Shown: positions 1 through 10,282 of the stretch, in pieces
Numbering within the stretch: the first letter of the stretch is position 1
How the letters are laid out: the number at the start of each line of letters is the position of its first letter
NCBI GenBank assembly: GCA_017898095.1
Contig: JAGKQJ010000018.1
Location: 1 to 39,599 of the forward strand
Direction of reading: 5' to 3'
DNA: 39,599 bases
DNA from: Bacillaceae bacterium Marseille-Q3522
GTDB lineage: Bacteria > Bacillota > Bacilli > Bacillales > Cytobacillaceae
Program-made: the position numbers and the translations under genes
The notes under the pieces: model-generated
Databases searched by the model: none
Seen by the model: the letters and a program-made list of their open reading frames with translations, nothing else
What the model was told of the DNA's origin: nothing

Positions 1-250
1 TATATAAACAGATTTCTATCAAGATTTGTTTCAATTGTTTAAATAAATAACAGTACCAGTACACTGTGTTTCTTTAATGCCATTCTCACAAATCTCCGAA
101 ACAAATACAAGCGGATACAAAAATATGTCTATGTTTTTTGCAATGCCTTTCGAACTTCTTTATTTTCAAATAGAAGTTATAAAAAGCCTGCCTAATAGCT
201 GCAGGCATTTCAGCTGTCTCTTATTTTTCATTACACGTAACATAGGCAAT
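1..250. other. AT-rich intergenic stretch at window edge
   Basis: No gene is supported here. The short open frame at 77-304 lacks a ribosome site and runs antisense into the end of mdxD. The only recognisable structure is the mdxD terminator near 181-206. Confidence 0.6.
181..206 (-). terminator. Rho-independent terminator of mdxD
   Basis: On the minus strand a GCCTGC/GCAGGC stem with a 9-nt loop is followed directly by a run of T (plus-strand A run at 181-185). It lies about 45 bp past the mdxD stop codon. Confidence 0.75.
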
Positions 251-2038
<1,788 letters not shown>

Positions 2039-2135
2039 CTATTTTATCAGGTTATTTTTTAAAATAGAAGAAAAACTTTGTAAATAGTACGCTAGTGCTT
2101 TCGATATCTAGTAAATAAGCGGGAAAAAAGACATG

Positions 2136-2164
2136 TTGACAAATAGAATACAGGTAAGTACAAT
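2136..2164 (+). promoter_or_regulatory. SigA promoter of mdxE
   Basis: TTGACA at 2136-2141 and TACAAT at 2159-2164 are separated by 17 bp. The predicted transcript start (about 2171) falls inside operator O1, which fits repression by steric blocking. Confidence 0.85.
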
Positions 2165-2169
2165 ATATA

Positions 2170-2183
2170 TGCAAACGTTTTCA
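2170..2183. promoter_or_regulatory. LacI/MalR-type operator O1
   Basis: TGCAAACGTTTTCA overlaps the predicted mdxE transcription start. It matches both the MalR-type core GCAAACGTTTGC and, with one mismatch, the CcpA cre consensus. The regulator gene at 6215-7255 is the obvious candidate partner. Confidence 0.8.
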
Positions 2184-2194
2184 TTGAATGATAA

Positions 2195-2208
2195 TGCAAA
2201 CGTTTGCA
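2195..2208. promoter_or_regulatory. LacI/MalR-type operator O2, perfect palindrome
   Basis: TGCAAACGTTTGCA is a perfect 14-bp palindrome centred 25 bp after O1, in the mdxE leader. Its core equals the known streptococcal MalR operator core. Confidence 0.82.
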
Positions 2209-2240
2209 CGAAGATAATAAATTTAGGGGGAGAAACAATA

Positions 2241-3503
2241 ATGAAAAAATTTCTCGCTTCATTGTCGACAATGATTCTTGTGCTTGGCATATTAGCAGCA
2301 TGTGGTCCGGATGATGCAAATGTATCAAATGAAGAGAGTAATAGTTCCGATTCAAAGCCTGAAAAACTTGTTATCTGGGAAGATACGGATAAAGGGATCG
2401 GTCTCGAAGCGGCGATTGCCAGCTTTGAAGAAGAATATGATATTAAAGTAGAGTATAAAGAATTGGGAATGGCAGATGAAATCCGCGACCAATTGCGGCT
2501 TGACGGTCCGGCTGGAACTGGCCCTGATGTCATTACTCTGCCGCATGATCAGATTGGCCAGGTTGCAACGGAGGGTTTAATTGCTCCGTTAAAGGTTGAG
2601 CAATCAGTTATTGATATATATACAGAATCTTCAATACAAGCGCAAACATATAATGGTGAGCTTTTCGGCCTGCCAAAAGCAACGGAAACTCCAGTATTTA
2701 TTTACAATAAGGAATTAATGGACAAAGCACCGGAAACGTTGGATGAGCTATTTGAGTTTTCAAAAAATTATGGATCAAATGATGAATATGGCTTCCTTGC
2801 TTTATGGGATAATTTTTATTTTGCAAACTCCATCTTTGAAGGATTTGGCGGTTATGTGTTCAAAAATAATGACGGAACTCTCGATCCGGCAGACCTTGGT
2901 ATTAATAATGATGGTGCTGTTACAGGAGCAGAGTATATTAAAAAATGGTATGAAGAAATATTCCCTAGCGGTATTGTCGGAGAAAGCGGCGGCTCGGCAA
3001 AAGACGGTTTATTCCAGGAAGGCAAAGCAGCTTCGGTTATGGATGGACCGTGGTCATTTCAAATATTGGATGATGCGGGAATTGATTATGGTGTGACGCC
3101 TATGCCAACACTGCCAAATGGAGAATATCCAGTCACATTTATGGGGGTAAAGGGCTGGCATGTCACTTCTTTCTCGAAAAACCAGGAATGGGCAACAAAA
3201 TTAGTAGAGTGGATTGCCAATGAAGAAAATGCCAAAATTCGTTATGAAGAAACAGGGGAAATTCCACCGGTGAAAGCACTAATGGACGATCCTGTTATTG
3301 CTGAAAATGAAGGTGCGAGAGCTGTTGCTATTCAATCAGAACGTGCGATACCTATGCCAAATATTCCGGAAATGGCGGAAGTCTGGGAGCCGATGGCAAC
3401 AGCATTGCAATTGATTGCAACCGATAAATTGGAACCGAAAGCTGCCTTGGATGAAGCGGCAGCAACAATTGAACAAAACATTCAGGCAAATCACGGCAAA
3501 TAA
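2241..3503 (+). CDS. mdxE: Maltodextrin-binding lipoprotein of an ABC importer
   Basis: This is the solute-binding protein that would capture maltodextrins outside the membrane and deliver them to MdxF/MdxG. The first 21 residues form a lipoprotein signal with lipobox LAAC, so Cys would be lipidated and the protein anchored; an acidic, Ser-rich linker follows. The mature part (about 400 residues) has the sugar-binding family 1 look, including DVITLPHDQIGQ, a hinge motif and VMDGPWSF near the C-terminal third. I chose ATG 2241, preceded by AGGGGGAGA; a longer frame from 2133 would include the operators. It is the first gene of mdxE-F-G-R. No ATPase gene is nearby, so a shared MsmX-type ATPase elsewhere is inferred. 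Confidence 0.92.
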   Translation: MKKFLASLSTMILVLGILAACGPDDANVSNEESNSSDSKPEKLVIWEDTDKGIGLEAAIASFEEEYDIKVEYKELGMADEIRDQLRLDGPAGTGPDVITLPHDQIGQVATEGLIAPLKVEQSVIDIYTESSIQAQTYNGELFGLPKATETPVFIYNKELMDKAPETLDELFEFSKNYGSNDEYGFLALWDNFYFANSIFEGFGGYVFKNNDGTLDPADLGINNDGAVTGAEYIKKWYEEIFPSGIVGESGGSAKDGLFQEGKAASVMDGPWSFQILDDAGIDYGVTPMPTLPNGEYPVTFMGVKGWHVTSFSKNQEWATKLVEWIANEENAKIRYEETGEIPPVKALMDDPVIAENEGARAVAIQSERAIPMPNIPEMAEVWEPMATALQLIATDKLEPKAALDEAAATIEQNIQANHGK

Positions 3504-3774
3504 CCAGTCCGAAAAAAGGGGGAAGTGTATTGCTTCCTCCTCGAACATTTCATCGTTTTGCTGGAGCCGTCAGCTGCCTTGCTAACTGGTTGGAATATCC
3601 GCATGCGCTTCAACCCGGAGCGGAGCATTGCCCGGAAAAATTCACATTGGTATCAGCGCGGGAGTGCACTTGTGAAGTCATTCGTGAGTTAGCCTGCTCC
3701 AGTGCGAGCGGCACTTTTGCACCGTTTAATAAATACGTTATTTCAGCCATCCTGGAAAATGGGGAGGGAAGTAT
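3504..3774. other. Unexplained structured spacer between mdxE and mdxF
   Basis: This 271-bp gap is visibly richer in G+C than its flanks. It contains a hairpin at 3518-3540 (GGGGGAAG/CTTCCTCC, no T run), which could protect the 3' end of the abundant mdxE message. Further in, facing segments (GCTGGAG with CTCCAG; GCTAAC with GTTAGC) suggest a long imperfect inverted repeat. An 82-codon open frame at 3530-3778 overlaps the mdxF start, lacks a ribosome site and does not look like a protein. Confidence 0.5.
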
Positions 3775-5073
3775 ATGAAATTAGCAGTAAATAATCCGCA
3801 TAAATCGGAAACAAATCACCGGAAAGTGGCTTTAGTCTTATCGATTATTCCCGGATTAGGTCAATTTTATAATCGCCAAATCGCAAAAGGACTGATCTTC
3901 CTAATACTAGGAGCCTCTTTTTATATTGCATTTGCGGATTTAATTGATATTGGTGTGTGGGGAATTGTCACATTAGGAACGCAAATCCCGAGAGATCATT
4001 CGATTTTTTTGCTTGTGAAAGGGATCATCGCGATAATTGTAATCGCATTTGGTTTGGCAGTGTATATCATTAATTTAAGAGATGCCTATAAGAATGGGGA
4101 AAAAAGAGATCATCATCAGCAACTAAATTCTGTCCGTGAACAGTATAAAAATTTAATTGACAATGGCTTTCCTTATTTGATGATATCACCGGGGTTTATT
4201 TTGTTGGTATTTGTAGTAATTTTTCCGATTCTTTTTGTTATCTTTTTATCATTTACAAATTATGATCTCTATCATTCACCACCTGCAAAATTGGTAGACT
4301 GGGTGGGATTGCAAAATTTTGTTGAAATGTTCACTGTCCCGATCTGGCGGCAGACTTTTTTTAGTGTATTGGCATGGACGGTGATATGGACCTTTGGAGC
4401 GACAACTTTACAAGTTGCTTTAGGGATTGGGTTGGCAATTTTAGTCAATCAAAAAGAAATAAAAGGGAAAGGTATCATTCGCACCGTATTTATTTTACCA
4501 TGGGCAGTACCAGCATTTGTTTCTATTTTAGTGTTTGCCGGAATGTTTAATGAAACTTTTGGTGCAATAAACAATGATATTTTAGCATTATTTGGTATAG
4601 ACAATATTAAGTGGCTGACAGATCCATTTTGGACAAAAGTGGCATTAATCATCATCCAGTCGTGGCTCGGTTTTCCTTATATCTTTGCGATGACAACCGG
4701 TGTTCTGCAGGCGATTCCGAATGAATTATATGAAGCGGCAACTGTTGACGGCGCAAGTGCATGGCAAAAAACAAAATCGATTACCCTTCCGCTGATTTTA
4801 TTTGCGACAGCACCGATCCTTATTACACAATATACCTTTAATTTTAATAACTTTAATGTAATCTTCTTATTCAATGGCGGCGGGCCTGCTGTTCCGGGGC
4901 AGAATGCCGGTGGAACGGATATATTAATTTCCTGGATATATAGCCTTACGATGACATCTGCCCAATATGGAAAAGCTGCGGCCATCACGATGCTGTTATC
5001 GATTATTGTTGTTGCAGTTGCTTTATGGCAGTTTAGAAGAACAAAGTCCTTCCAGAATGAAGACATGATGTAG
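3775..5073 (+). CDS. mdxF: Maltodextrin ABC transporter permease, MalF type
   Basis: This is one of two membrane subunits of the importer. The 432-aa protein has an N-terminal extension with hydrophobic hairpins (the SIIPGLGQFYNRQ segment, then two membrane spans) before the core permease domain, as in Bacillus MdxF. The EAA loop that docks the ATPase reads EAATVDGASAWQKTKSITLP, about 320 residues in. A strong GGGAGGG site precedes the ATG. It lies between mdxE and mdxG, with a 247-bp gap to mdxG that contains an inserted hairpin repeat. Confidence 0.92.
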   Translation: MKLAVNNPHKSETNHRKVALVLSIIPGLGQFYNRQIAKGLIFLILGASFYIAFADLIDIGVWGIVTLGTQIPRDHSIFLLVKGIIAIIVIAFGLAVYIINLRDAYKNGEKRDHHQQLNSVREQYKNLIDNGFPYLMISPGFILLVFVVIFPILFVIFLSFTNYDLYHSPPAKLVDWVGLQNFVEMFTVPIWRQTFFSVLAWTVIWTFGATTLQVALGIGLAILVNQKEIKGKGIIRTVFILPWAVPAFVSILVFAGMFNETFGAINNDILALFGIDNIKWLTDPFWTKVALIIIQSWLGFPYIFAMTTGVLQAIPNELYEAATVDGASAWQKTKSITLPLILFATAPILITQYTFNFNNFNVIFLFNGGGPAVPGQNAGGTDILISWIYSLTMTSAQYGKAAAITMLLSIIVVAVALWQFRRTKSFQNEDMM

Positions 5074-5180
5074 AATCACAGCCGTCAAGGAACGAGATAT
5101 TAACTAGCTGCATTTTAACATCACATCTAAAGTGGCAGGTTCCATTGGATTTTTCAGGAACTACCTAGTGAACTCGTTTC

Positions 5181-5271
5181 AGCAAGCTCAGGAACTAGAA
5201 AAATCAGATGGGAATCTACCCCACCTGATTAAAAAATACGCTTAGAGGTGGAGATCTTAACCTTTCAAGCA
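5181..5271 (+). repeat. Hairpin repeat family 2, copy 1 (inside the mdx operon)
   Basis: The stretch shares AGCAAGCTCA, an AATCAGATGGG...CCCCACCTGATT hairpin, and a following GAGGTGGAGATCTTAACCTTTCAA-like tail with the copy at 18125-18231, in the same orientation. No coding frame is present. It may be a decayed end of an IS200/IS605-like element. It lies in an untranslated gap and does not interrupt either permease gene. Confidence 0.65.
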
Positions 5272-5320
5272 TGGAAAGATAACTGAAAATGCAAGTCACG
5301 AAAGGAGAGTTGGAGAAAAA

Positions 5321-6163
5321 ATGAGTATGAAAAGACAAAAATGGATAAGGCTTACGTTATCCTATATTGCTATTTTTCTAATGTTTGCGATTATTTTTTA
5401 TCCGATTCTGTGGATTATCGGTTCCTCTTTTAATCCCGGCAACAGTTTATCCGGCTCAAAAATAATCCCTGATAATGCAACAATCAAGCATTATCAAGAA
5501 TTATTTAATCCCGAAAGAAGCGATTATCTGCTTTGGTATTGGAATACAATAAAAATTAGTGTCATGACGATGATACTCTCTGTTGCTGCAGTCAGCTTTA
5601 CAGCTTATTCCTTTTCAAGATACCGTTTTTTTGGCAGGAAAAACGGCTTACTGACTTTTTTAGTGTTACAAATGATACCGAATTTTGCAGCCTTGATTGC
5701 AATCTATGTTTTAGCGACGATCACAAAGTTAATTGATACCCATTTAGCATTAATTCTTATCTATACAGGCGGGGCAATACCAATGAATACCTGGCTGATG
5801 AAAGGCTATTTAGATACAATCCCCAGGGATCTCGATGAATCGGCAAGGATTGACGGTGCGGGGCATTTTCGTATTTTTTTACAAATTATTTTACCGCTTG
5901 CCAAACCAATTATTGCGGTTATTTCCTTATTTACCTTTATAGGGCCGTTTACTGATTTTATCTTAGCGAGAATCATTTTACGCAGTGAGAAAAATTTCAC
6001 CTTGGCAGTTGGACTTTATGAAATGGTTGCGAAGCAATTTGGCAACGAATTTACAAAATTTGCGGCTGGTGCTGTTTTAATTGCGATTCCAATTGCATTG
6101 CTTTTTCTTTCTTTCCAAAAATATTTTGTATCCGGTTTGACCGCCGGAGGAACAAAGGGCTAA
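5321..6163 (+). CDS. mdxG: Maltodextrin ABC transporter permease, MalG type
   Basis: This is the second membrane subunit of the importer, 280 aa with about six spans. The EAA loop is DESARIDGAGHFRIFLQIILPL, about 170 residues in. AAAGGAGAG lies upstream of the ATG. The C-terminus ends with the common YFVSGLTAGGTKG pattern of MalG proteins. The regulator gene starts 51 bp later, so the two are probably cotranscribed. Confidence 0.92.
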   Translation: MSMKRQKWIRLTLSYIAIFLMFAIIFYPILWIIGSSFNPGNSLSGSKIIPDNATIKHYQELFNPERSDYLLWYWNTIKISVMTMILSVAAVSFTAYSFSRYRFFGRKNGLLTFLVLQMIPNFAALIAIYVLATITKLIDTHLALILIYTGGAIPMNTWLMKGYLDTIPRDLDESARIDGAGHFRIFLQIILPLAKPIIAVISLFTFIGPFTDFILARIILRSEKNFTLAVGLYEMVAKQFGNEFTKFAAGAVLIAIPIALLFLSFQKYFVSGLTAGGTKG

Positions 6164-6214
6164 CCAAAAAATACAGTGGATGGATTATTTACTAGAATTG
6201 AAAGGGAAGATCAC

Positions 6215-7255
6215 ATGGCGGTAACGATAAAAGATGTCGCAAAGCTTGCAAATGTAGCACCATCGACGGTTTCAAGAGTGATTGCAAACAGCCCGCGCAT
6301 TAGCGAGAGGACAAAAAGACGGGTCCGGGAAGCTATGAAGGAGCTTGATTATCATCCAAATTTTATTGCCAGAAGCCTTGCAAACCAATCAACTCAGGCA
6401 ATCGGCCTTGTCATGCCGAGCTTTCGCGGAACCGTCTTTCAAAATCCATTTTTTTCAGTTGTATTACAGGGTTTAAGTGAAGGTGCCCATCAAAAACAGT
6501 ATACGCTTTCGATGACAACCGGAAAAACAGATGAGGAGATTTATGACGGAGTTGTAAGAATGGTGCAGGGAGGTACCGTTGATGGTGTGATATTGTTATA
6601 TGCAAAAATAGAAGATAAGGTTTTATCCTATTTGCAAAATCAGCAAACTCCATTTGTGGTAATCGGCAAACCTTATATAAATGTGGAAGATATAACCCAT
6701 GTTGATAACAACAACTTTCGTGCCATGAAGGAAGCAACTGAATATTTGATTCAGCTCGGCCATGAGCGAATTGCATTTGTTGGCGGAAACGTCCATTTTA
6801 CAGTTACTGTAGAGCGTCTGCTTGGTTATGAAAAAGCATTGCGGGAAGCAGGACTGCCTTATTACGAAGAATACATTGTGCATAATGAATTTTTACAAGA
6901 AGGTGGTCAAAAGGCAATCAAAGGATTGTTATCATTGCACCATCCGCCTACCGCTTTAGTAGTTGCCGATGATTTTATGGCTCTCGGGATCTTAAAAACT
7001 TTGGATGAATTGGGAATTATCGTACCGGAAATGATGTCGATCATTAGCTTCAATAATGTATTGTACACGGAAATGTCCCGTCCACCGTTAACTTCAGTTG
7101 ATATCAATATTTTTGATCTCGGCTTTGAAGCAGCGAAACATTTAATTCAAAAACTGGAGAATCCGAAAGAACCGGTAAAACGGATTATCATCCCCCATAA
7201 AATAGTTGAGCGTGCTTCCTGCAGCAGGTATAAAAGTGGAAAGGATTTTATGTGA
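6215..7255 (+). CDS. mdxR: LacI-family regulator of the maltodextrin locus
   Basis: This DNA-binding protein would sense maltose or maltodextrin and control mdxD and mdxEFG. The N-terminus carries the LacI helix-turn-helix (TIKDVAKLANVAPSTVSRVI) and hinge helix, followed by a periplasmic-binding-like sensor domain. I chose ATG 6215 (346 aa), with GAAAGGGA upstream, because the family begins a few residues before the HTH; an upstream ATG at 6176 adds 13 unlikely residues. GCAAACGTTT sites at 2021-2034, 2170-2183 and 2195-2208 are candidate operators. In B. subtilis the homologous regulator lies beside mdxD; here it ends the transport operon. Whether it represses or activates is inference. Confidence 0.88.
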   Translation: MAVTIKDVAKLANVAPSTVSRVIANSPRISERTKRRVREAMKELDYHPNFIARSLANQSTQAIGLVMPSFRGTVFQNPFFSVVLQGLSEGAHQKQYTLSMTTGKTDEEIYDGVVRMVQGGTVDGVILLYAKIEDKVLSYLQNQQTPFVVIGKPYINVEDITHVDNNNFRAMKEATEYLIQLGHERIAFVGGNVHFTVTVERLLGYEKALREAGLPYYEEYIVHNEFLQEGGQKAIKGLLSLHHPPTALVVADDFMALGILKTLDELGIIVPEMMSIISFNNVLYTEMSRPPLTSVDINIFDLGFEAAKHLIQKLENPKEPVKRIIIPHKIVERASCSRYKSGKDFM

Positions 7256-7308
7256 AAAAATCAACAATATAACTAATGTAAAGGAAACCGGAGAATGTTA
7301 AAATGAAG

Positions 7309-7337
7309 AACTTCCTTATTTACAGGAAGTTTTTTTT
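7309..7337 (+). terminator. Terminator of the mdx operon
   Basis: AACTTCCT pairs with AGGAAGTT across a 7-nt loop and is followed by a run of T. It lies 54 bp after the mdxR stop. Confidence 0.9.
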
Positions 7338-7513
7338 ACTAAATACTCATGACCAACTGTGTCACAAACTCGGATGAAAATATTTTTTCACAACAAATTC
7401 AAGGGTACGTTTGAATTGCAGAAGTTTTGCAAATTGAGAGAGTGAAATGCCAATTATTACTTCTATTTTTTTGCTAACTGCTTAAACAGGAAAATTACAA
7501 TAATAGCAATATT

Positions 7514-7527
7514 AGAAAACGCTTTCT
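7514..7527. promoter_or_regulatory. Candidate CcpA cre site
   Basis: AGAAAACGCTTTCT is a near-palindrome close to the cre consensus. It lies about 46 bp before the TTGACA box of amt, a distance compatible with carbon control of ammonium uptake. It differs from the MalR-type operators at the core. Confidence 0.5.
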
Positions 7528-7572
7528 TGTGAACATATCTTACATTTAAAAATCTGAAACTTAAAAAAACTG

Positions 7573-7600
7573 TTGACACAAGCGGATATTCAAGTAAAAT
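7573..7600 (+). promoter_or_regulatory. Candidate SigA promoter of amt
   Basis: TTGACA (7573-7578) and TAAAAT (7595-7600) are spaced 16 bp. The GlnR/TnrA box would then lie just downstream of the start, a repressing position. Confidence 0.6.
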
Positions 7601-7618
7601 AAAAAGAAATAAGAATTA

Positions 7619-7635
7619 TGTTAGATTTTGTTACA
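7619..7635. promoter_or_regulatory. GlnR/TnrA box
   Basis: TGTTAGATTTTGTTACA exactly fits TGTNA-N7-TNACA, the site shared by GlnR and TnrA. If transcription instead starts from TATAAT at 7662-7667, the box centre is at about -47. That is the usual TnrA activation distance in front of B. subtilis nrgA, and no -35 box would be needed. Confidence 0.82.
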
Positions 7636-7685
7636 TCTCTTCATTACTTAATCTAACATAATATAATTTTGAAGGGGGAAAGTGA

Positions 7686-8951
7686 ATGGATGCAAACTTT
7701 TTAATGGACAGCTTGTGGACAATGATTTCAGCTATCTTGGTTATTTTTATGTTAGGCGGCTTCATTTTACTTGAAGCAGGATCCACAAGAATGAAAAATG
7801 CCGGGCATATTTCCGGTAAGGCTATCTTTACTTTTGGTTTAGCCTCGCTCGTTTTCTGGGCTGTTGGCTATGGCTTTATTTTTGGGGATAATGGAAACTT
7901 TTTCGTAGGGTTAACGGACTTCTTCTATTCTGGTGCTCAGGCTGAAGATGGCACGCTTGCAACATCTGTGTTCTTTACTTTTCAACTTGCATTTGCAGGC
8001 ATCTCCTTAACAATTGCCTGGGGCGGATTTGCCGAACGTGCAAAATTATCCGTATATTTAATTTTTACAGTATTATTCTCTCTTATTATTTACCCTGTTA
8101 TCGCGCACTGGATTTGGGGCGGCGGCTGGCTGTCTGCGCTGGGCAAACAGGATTTTGCCGGATCAACCGTTGTTCACTTAACTGGTGCAATGGGGGCACT
8201 GGCGGCAACGATCTTATTAAAACCGAGGATCGGGAAATTCAATAAGGACGGTTCGGCTAATAGCATTGCAGGACACAATCAGGTTTATACGGCTTTATCT
8301 GTTTTAATTCTTTGGGTAGGCTGGTTTGGTTTTAATGCCGGAAGTACGGTATCTGTCGCAGACGGCTTTTTCGGATACGTTGCCTTAAACACAAACTTGG
8401 CTGCCGGTGCGGGAGCTGTCAGTGCATTATTAATCTCATGGGTCGTTCTCGGAAAATCTGATATTACAACGATGTTGAACGGCACTTTAGCAGGTCTTGT
8501 TGCCATTACCGCTTCCTGTGCATTCGTCGATACTTGGGCGGCAGTGGTGATTGGTTTAATCGCAGGCGTGTTGGTATTCTATAGTGCGAAGTTCTTTGAT
8601 AAGATGAAAATTGATGATCCGATCTATGCGTTATCTGTTCATGGAGCTGCAGGAATTTGGGGAACATTGTCAAACGGTTTCTTTGCAACTCCGGAATTAG
8701 CGACAGTCGGGAAAGCTGGATTATTTTATGGCGGCGGGTTAGGACAGCTTGGCGTACAGGCGTTAGGTATCGTAACATCAGGTGCATTTGCGTTTGTTGT
8801 TTCATTTGCAGTGCTTTATTTAGCGAAAATTGTTTTAAAAGGCATTCGTGTTTCAGAAGAAGAAGAAATTATGGGCTTGGATTTAAGCGAACATGGCAGC
8901 TACGGTTATCCGGAAGCATTTGCCGGTAAAGAAACGAATATACCTTCTTAA
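7686..8951 (+). CDS. amt: Ammonium transporter (Amt family)
   Basis: This integral membrane channel admits ammonium when nitrogen is scarce. The 421-aa protein has about 11 hydrophobic spans. The two pore histidines are recognisable in VHLTGAMGALAATILL and LSVHGAAGIWGTLSNG, and the family segment WVGWFGFNAGSTVS is intact. GAAGGGGGAAA precedes the ATG. A GlnR/TnrA box lies upstream. B. subtilis pairs its transporter (nrgA) with a PII gene (nrgB/glnK); none follows here, and a terminator comes directly after. Confidence 0.95.
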   Translation: MDANFLMDSLWTMISAILVIFMLGGFILLEAGSTRMKNAGHISGKAIFTFGLASLVFWAVGYGFIFGDNGNFFVGLTDFFYSGAQAEDGTLATSVFFTFQLAFAGISLTIAWGGFAERAKLSVYLIFTVLFSLIIYPVIAHWIWGGGWLSALGKQDFAGSTVVHLTGAMGALAATILLKPRIGKFNKDGSANSIAGHNQVYTALSVLILWVGWFGFNAGSTVSVADGFFGYVALNTNLAAGAGAVSALLISWVVLGKSDITTMLNGTLAGLVAITASCAFVDTWAAVVIGLIAGVLVFYSAKFFDKMKIDDPIYALSVHGAAGIWGTLSNGFFATPELATVGKAGLFYGGGLGQLGVQALGIVTSGAFAFVVSFAVLYLAKIVLKGIRVSEEEEIMGLDLSEHGSYGYPEAFAGKETNIPS

Positions 8952-8965
8952 TCGATAGTGTTGCC

Positions 8966-8996
8966 GGGGAAGCAGGAAATTCTTGCTTCCCTTTTT
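8966..8996 (+). terminator. Terminator of amt
   Basis: GGGAAGCA pairs with TGCTTCCC around a 9-nt loop, then a T run. It begins 15 bp after the stop codon. Confidence 0.9.
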
Positions 8997-9204
8997 ATCA
9001 TATAATCAAAAGGCAATTAATAATCCCGCGATACATCTTTTGAAGTTTACCTATTGAAAAAACCCTTTTTTCGCAGCAATGATAAGCAGAGAGATTGTTC
9101 TTTTCTGCTATAATAATAGAAAACAAATCCGGGATGATCGATGTATTCATTTCGGATTTTTCTTTACCGCAGATTAAAACCCTTGTTGTGAAGGATGTGG
9201 TTAG

Positions 9205-10170
9205 ATGGAAGAAAACTTTGCAACGTATGAATCTATTAAGAGATGGAAAGAAGAGCAAATGAAACACCATATCGGCAGCAATAAGCAATTAAATCAATTC
9301 CACGATTTTATTATGAAAAAAGTCTTTTCCTTAGCGGTTAAACAGTTGAAAATTGCCGGCTTTCCTTGCCAATACGCATGGTTTTTAACCGGCAGCGGCG
9401 GAAGAATGGAACAAAGTCTTTTTAGTGATCAGGACCATGGGATGATTTTTTTATCGCCTGCTGGTGAGACGGATGATTTTTTCCTTGAATTAGGAAAGGA
9501 ACTTTCACATGGACTTGATATTGCCGGTTATCCTTTCTGTGACGGTAATATAATGAGTTCCAACCCGATTTGGTGTCGTTCACTTGACAGCTGGAAGCAA
9601 CAACTGCTTGATTGGGTGAAGGAAGCAAGCTGGGAATCGATACGTTATTTGCTGATTTTTTTTGATGCACGCGTACTCATGGGGAATGAGCTTTTGCTGA
9701 AAGAAATAAAAAATGTACTTTTTCAATATTATCAAAAGACGCCATTTTTATATCAGAGAATCATCGAGAATATTATGCATCGCAAAGAGGCGATCGGTCC
9801 GTTTGGACAACTGATTGTTGAACAGAAAGGCAAACATAAAGGGTCGATCGACCTGAAATATGCCGCTTTTTTACCATATGTCAATAGCATTCGTGTGCTT
9901 GCATTTATTTACGGAATTGAAGAAACTTCAACAGAAGACAGATTAGAGCAACTAGCTAATCTTGGACAATTTCAGGAAATTTTGAAAGGATATCCAGAAC
10001 ATTTCCAATCATTGTTAAAGTATCGCCTATCTTTACACAAAACGATCCAATCTTATGATGACGGACATTTTTTAAATATTCAAAAGCTATCAAAGGATGA
10101 AAAGCTGCATATTAAAACGATATTAAAAGACGGTAAAAAGCTGCATAATTATGTACGGAACTTAGTATAA
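9205..10170 (+). CDS. DUF294-type putative nucleotidyltransferase
   Basis: The motif GSGGRMEQSLFSDQDHGMIF near residue 70 is the nucleotidyltransferase-fold core of the DUF294 family, with the Asp pair in DQD as likely metal ligands. A helical C-terminal half (DUF294_C-like) follows, giving 321 aa. Unlike many relatives it has no N-terminal cNMP-binding or CBS domains. A DnaQ-like exonuclease gene follows about 110 bp later; this pairing is common elsewhere, often near acetate permease genes. The substrate is unknown; glutamine synthetase adenylyltransferase-like signalling is only an analogy. The start has AAGGATGTGG upstream. Confidence 0.82.
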   Translation: MEENFATYESIKRWKEEQMKHHIGSNKQLNQFHDFIMKKVFSLAVKQLKIAGFPCQYAWFLTGSGGRMEQSLFSDQDHGMIFLSPAGETDDFFLELGKELSHGLDIAGYPFCDGNIMSSNPIWCRSLDSWKQQLLDWVKEASWESIRYLLIFFDARVLMGNELLLKEIKNVLFQYYQKTPFLYQRIIENIMHRKEAIGPFGQLIVEQKGKHKGSIDLKYAAFLPYVNSIRVLAFIYGIEETSTEDRLEQLANLGQFQEILKGYPEHFQSLLKYRLSLHKTIQSYDDGHFLNIQKLSKDEKLHIKTILKDGKKLHNYVRNLV

Positions 10171-10282
10171 AAATGGAAAGCAACAAATGAGTGCCAGTAT
10201 GATCGATATTACGAATAAAGTGAGGTGAACAACCCGCTGCCTTATCGATTTAAAATGTTATGCAATCAGATATTAACGGCAG

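Larger units (their letters stand above)
7338..7685. other. Control region upstream of amt
   Basis: About 350 bp without a gene. It holds a cre-like site (7514-7527), a SigA-like promoter (7573-7600), a GlnR/TnrA box (7619-7635) and a second -10-like TATAAT (7662-7667). The 12-bp arms TTATGTTAGATT (7616-7627) and AATCTAACATAA form an inverted repeat around about 22 bp. Confidence 0.7.

Noticed and set aside
3530-3778. 82-codon frame between mdxE and mdxF
   Set aside because: No ribosome site, unusual Cys-rich composition, and it overlaps the mdxF start by a few bases; more likely structured non-coding DNA.
8506-8805. 99-codon minus-strand frame inside amt
   Set aside because: It is antisense to a clear transporter gene and has no ribosome site or recognisable domain.
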